Source: an uncultured bacterium (lineage in GTDB: Bacteria > Actinomycetota > Coriobacteriia > Coriobacteriales > Coriobacteriaceae). From it: 7,332 bases of DNA. The stretch spans positions 1-7,332 of the forward strand of contig CAJMRP010000098.1 of the NCBI GenBank assembly GCA_905215765.1. Direction: 5' to 3'. The position numbers and the translations under genes are program-made. Position 1 is the first letter of the stretch. Every line of letters starts with the position of its first letter. Below the pieces are notes generated by a model. The model was given only the letters and a program-made list of their open reading frames with translations, was not told where the DNA came from and did not search any database. This document shows positions 6,229 to 7,332 of the stretch, one piece after another.

Positions 6229-6588
6229 ATGACCGTACTGTTTGTTGAATATCCCAAATGCTCGACGTGTAAAAAGGCCAAGGCCTGGTTGGACGAGCAT
6301 GGGGTTGAGTACATCGATCGCGATATTGTTACAGACAATCCTTCGGCTGAGGAGCTTGCGACCTGGATTGCGCGTTCGGGGCTGCCGGTGCGTCGCTTCT
6401 TTAATTCGTCGGGCATGAAGTATCGAGAGCTTGGCCTGAAGGCGCGTCTGGATGCAGGGATGACGGATCAGGAATGTTACGAGCTGTTGGCGACCGACGG
6501 CATGCTGGTTAAGCGTCCGCTGCTGGTGGGCGATGACTTTGCGATTCCAGGCTTTAAGGAAGCAACCTGGGCCGAGGCACTGCTGTAA
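6229..6588 (+). CDS. ArsC/Spx-family thioredoxin-fold protein
   Basis: The 119-aa product belongs to the ArsC-like superfamily that includes Spx, YffB and YusI. CSTC (C11-C14) sits at the end of the first strand as in this group. FNSSGMKYRELGLKARL (58-74) and LLATDGMLVKRPLLVGDDFAIPGF (86-109, with R96-P97) are its typical later motifs. True glutaredoxin-linked arsenate reductases use a single Cys, and Spx regulates by binding RNA polymerase. The CxxC and the LLATDGMLVKRP form fit the small YusI-like reductases of unknown substrate better than either, so arsenate resistance is not claimed. No other ars gene is nearby. The ATG is supported by AGAAGGGA at 6215-6222. The preceding 122-nt gap contains TACAAT (6150-6155) as a possible -10, without a good -35. 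Confidence 0.9.
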   Translation: MTVLFVEYPKCSTCKKAKAWLDEHGVEYIDRDIVTDNPSAEELATWIARSGLPVRRFFNSSGMKYRELGLKARLDAGMTDQECYELLATDGMLVKRPLLVGDDFAIPGFKEATWAEALL

Positions 6589-6593
6589 CAACT

Positions 6594-6643
6594 GCGGAAA
6601 GCGTGTCTCGTTCTGAGCGCAAATTCTGGGATGCGCTTTCCGC
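6594..6643. terminator. Long dyad between convergent genes, possible bidirectional terminator
   Basis: GCGGAAAGCG (6594-6603) is perfectly complementary to CGCTTTCCGC (6634-6643). Allowing G-U pairs the stem extends to 17 bp (6594-6610 with 6627-6643) around a 16-nt loop. It lies 5 nt after the ArsC-like stop and 17 nt beyond the stop of the minus-strand gene. There is no T run on either side, so it may end transcription poorly alone or act as a 3' RNA stabiliser. Confidence 0.55.
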
Positions 6644-6660
6644 CGGCAGGTTCGCTCCGG

Positions 6661-7071
6661 TCAGTCCTCGAACTGTGCCCACTTATGCGGGTCGTAGATC
6701 TTTACCTGTTTGTTGGGCTTGCCGCTCCAGTACTCTTCGTCCATAAAGGGTAGATATGCCTGAATGCCGGGGCAGATGAACGGGATTCGCTGTGCTTGCA
6801 AACGGTCGCGTTGGCGTTGCTCCAAATGGGTCTCCGAAATCACGACGGGAATACCGGATAGCTCCACGAGGCTTGCCTGAACTCGCTTGAGGTCGGGTAG
6901 CGCCGCGTGCCATGCCATTCGCATCATCAAAAATGAGGCCCCGCGATACGTTGCCTGCATGACTGTGATGGCGGGTCGTAGCGTGGGATGAATTTTGTGC
7001 CGATCTGGCCAAGGGATAGCAGTTATCTCGAGGCCGAGGGTCTCCCATAGGTAATCAAGCTCATCATCCAT
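6661..7071 (-). CDS. Short protein resembling the N-terminal domain of a transcriptional regulator, no HTH
   Basis: The product is 136 aa from the ATG at 7071, chosen because GAGG precedes it by 4 nt. An in-frame GTG at 7116 would add 15 residues but lacks a ribosome site. The segment IPVVISETHLEQRQRDRLQ...RIPFICPGIQAYLPFM (about 74-110) resembles, from memory, a domain found ahead of a winged helix in proteins annotated as MarR-type regulators, with the pattern RL-x4-IPF-x-x-PG-x-Q-x-YLPF. Here the protein ends about 26 residues later, in a charged tail (KQVKIYDPHKWAQFED), with no DNA-binding helix. It could be a truncated regulator, a stand-alone sensor domain or an antagonist of a full-length relative. 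No signal peptide or membrane segment is seen. It converges on the ArsC-like gene; no promoter is clear upstream. Confidence 0.6.
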   Translation of the reverse strand: MDDELDYLWETLGLEITAIPWPDRHKIHPTLRPAITVMQATYRGASFLMMRMAWHAALPDLKRVQASLVELSGIPVVISETHLEQRQRDRLQAQRIPFICPGIQAYLPFMDEEYWSGKPNKQVKIYDPHKWAQFED

Positions 7072-7242
7072 GTCGCCTCGATATCCGCGCGATAATTGGC
7101 ATCCTGATTGTGTCACTATTGACGGCGACCAGAATGCAGCAATCTGCTAACGGTAATTACGGTGCGCTTGCGGCATTTTGCCCCTTGCATGCGGTTTGGC
7201 TTCACAGGTCCTTCATGGGTCGGAGCAAATTGGCCGATTTTC

Positions 7243-7291
7243 AAAAAAGTTAAAAATGGGGCTTGCGTCACCGTAGAACTTCCCGTATATT
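7243..7291 (+). promoter_or_regulatory. Strong sigma70-type promoter with UP-like A tract
   Basis: TTGCGT (7263-7268) and TATATT (7286-7291) are separated by exactly 17 nt. An A-rich block (7243-7257) lies where an UP element would sit relative to a start near 7298. This is the best promoter in the window. Its make-up is typical of rRNA or other stable-RNA operons, and the 41 bases after the -10 contain no ribosome site or start codon that I can support. The gene it drives lies beyond the window. Confidence 0.75.
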
Positions 7292-7332
7292 TCTTTCTTG
7301 CGCAAAGGCACAGCCGAGCGCAGCGATGCAGT

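Noticed and set aside
4815..6588. A new defence or resistance island made of recombinase, VanZ-like and ArsC-like genes
   Set aside because: Each gene has an ordinary family explanation, spacing is loose, and nothing links them functionally. Teicoplanin or arsenate resistance would be over-reading distant homologues.

Overview
The window reads as a piece of chromosome from a high-GC actinobacterium of the Coriobacteriia, most like Collinsella. This rests on the base composition, the codon style (GTG and TTG starts, strong GGAGG ribosome sites), the FtsEX sequences and an actinobacterial-looking RNase R. The species assignment is inference; no ribosomal RNA gene is visible.

Layout: (1) bases 1-81 hold the possible 3' end of an unidentified gene. 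(2) 180-2307 is the cell division pair ftsE-ftsX, overlapping by 14 nt, with its own candidate promoter and a convincing intrinsic terminator at 2333-2365. FtsE carries an unusual Pro/Ala-rich N-terminal extension of about 165 residues. (3) 2366-2449 is an 84-bp compound palindrome between the ftsX terminator and the candidate rnr promoter. (4) 2501-4636 is rnr (RNase R), followed by a hairpin terminator. (5) 4815-5420 is a lone small serine recombinase whose leader contains two mutually exclusive hairpins. (6) 5531-6106 is a VanZ-like membrane protein with a TTG start. (7) 6229-6588 is an ArsC/Spx-family thioredoxin-fold protein. (8) 6661-7071, on the minus strand, is a short protein resembling the front domain of a transcriptional regulator family but lacking a DNA-binding part. 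It converges on the ArsC-like gene across a long dyad. (9) 7243-7291 is a very strong sigma70-type promoter with an A-rich upstream element, pointing out of the window; it looks like a stable-RNA promoter.

The left two thirds are housekeeping: FtsEX signals across the membrane to cell wall hydrolases during division, and RNase R degrades structured RNA. The right third is a loose collection of small accessory genes with no obvious shared pathway. No CRISPR array, tRNA, complete insertion sequence or clear new defence system was seen. The most unusual items are the FtsE extension, the 84-bp palindrome, and the recombinase with its alternative hairpins.
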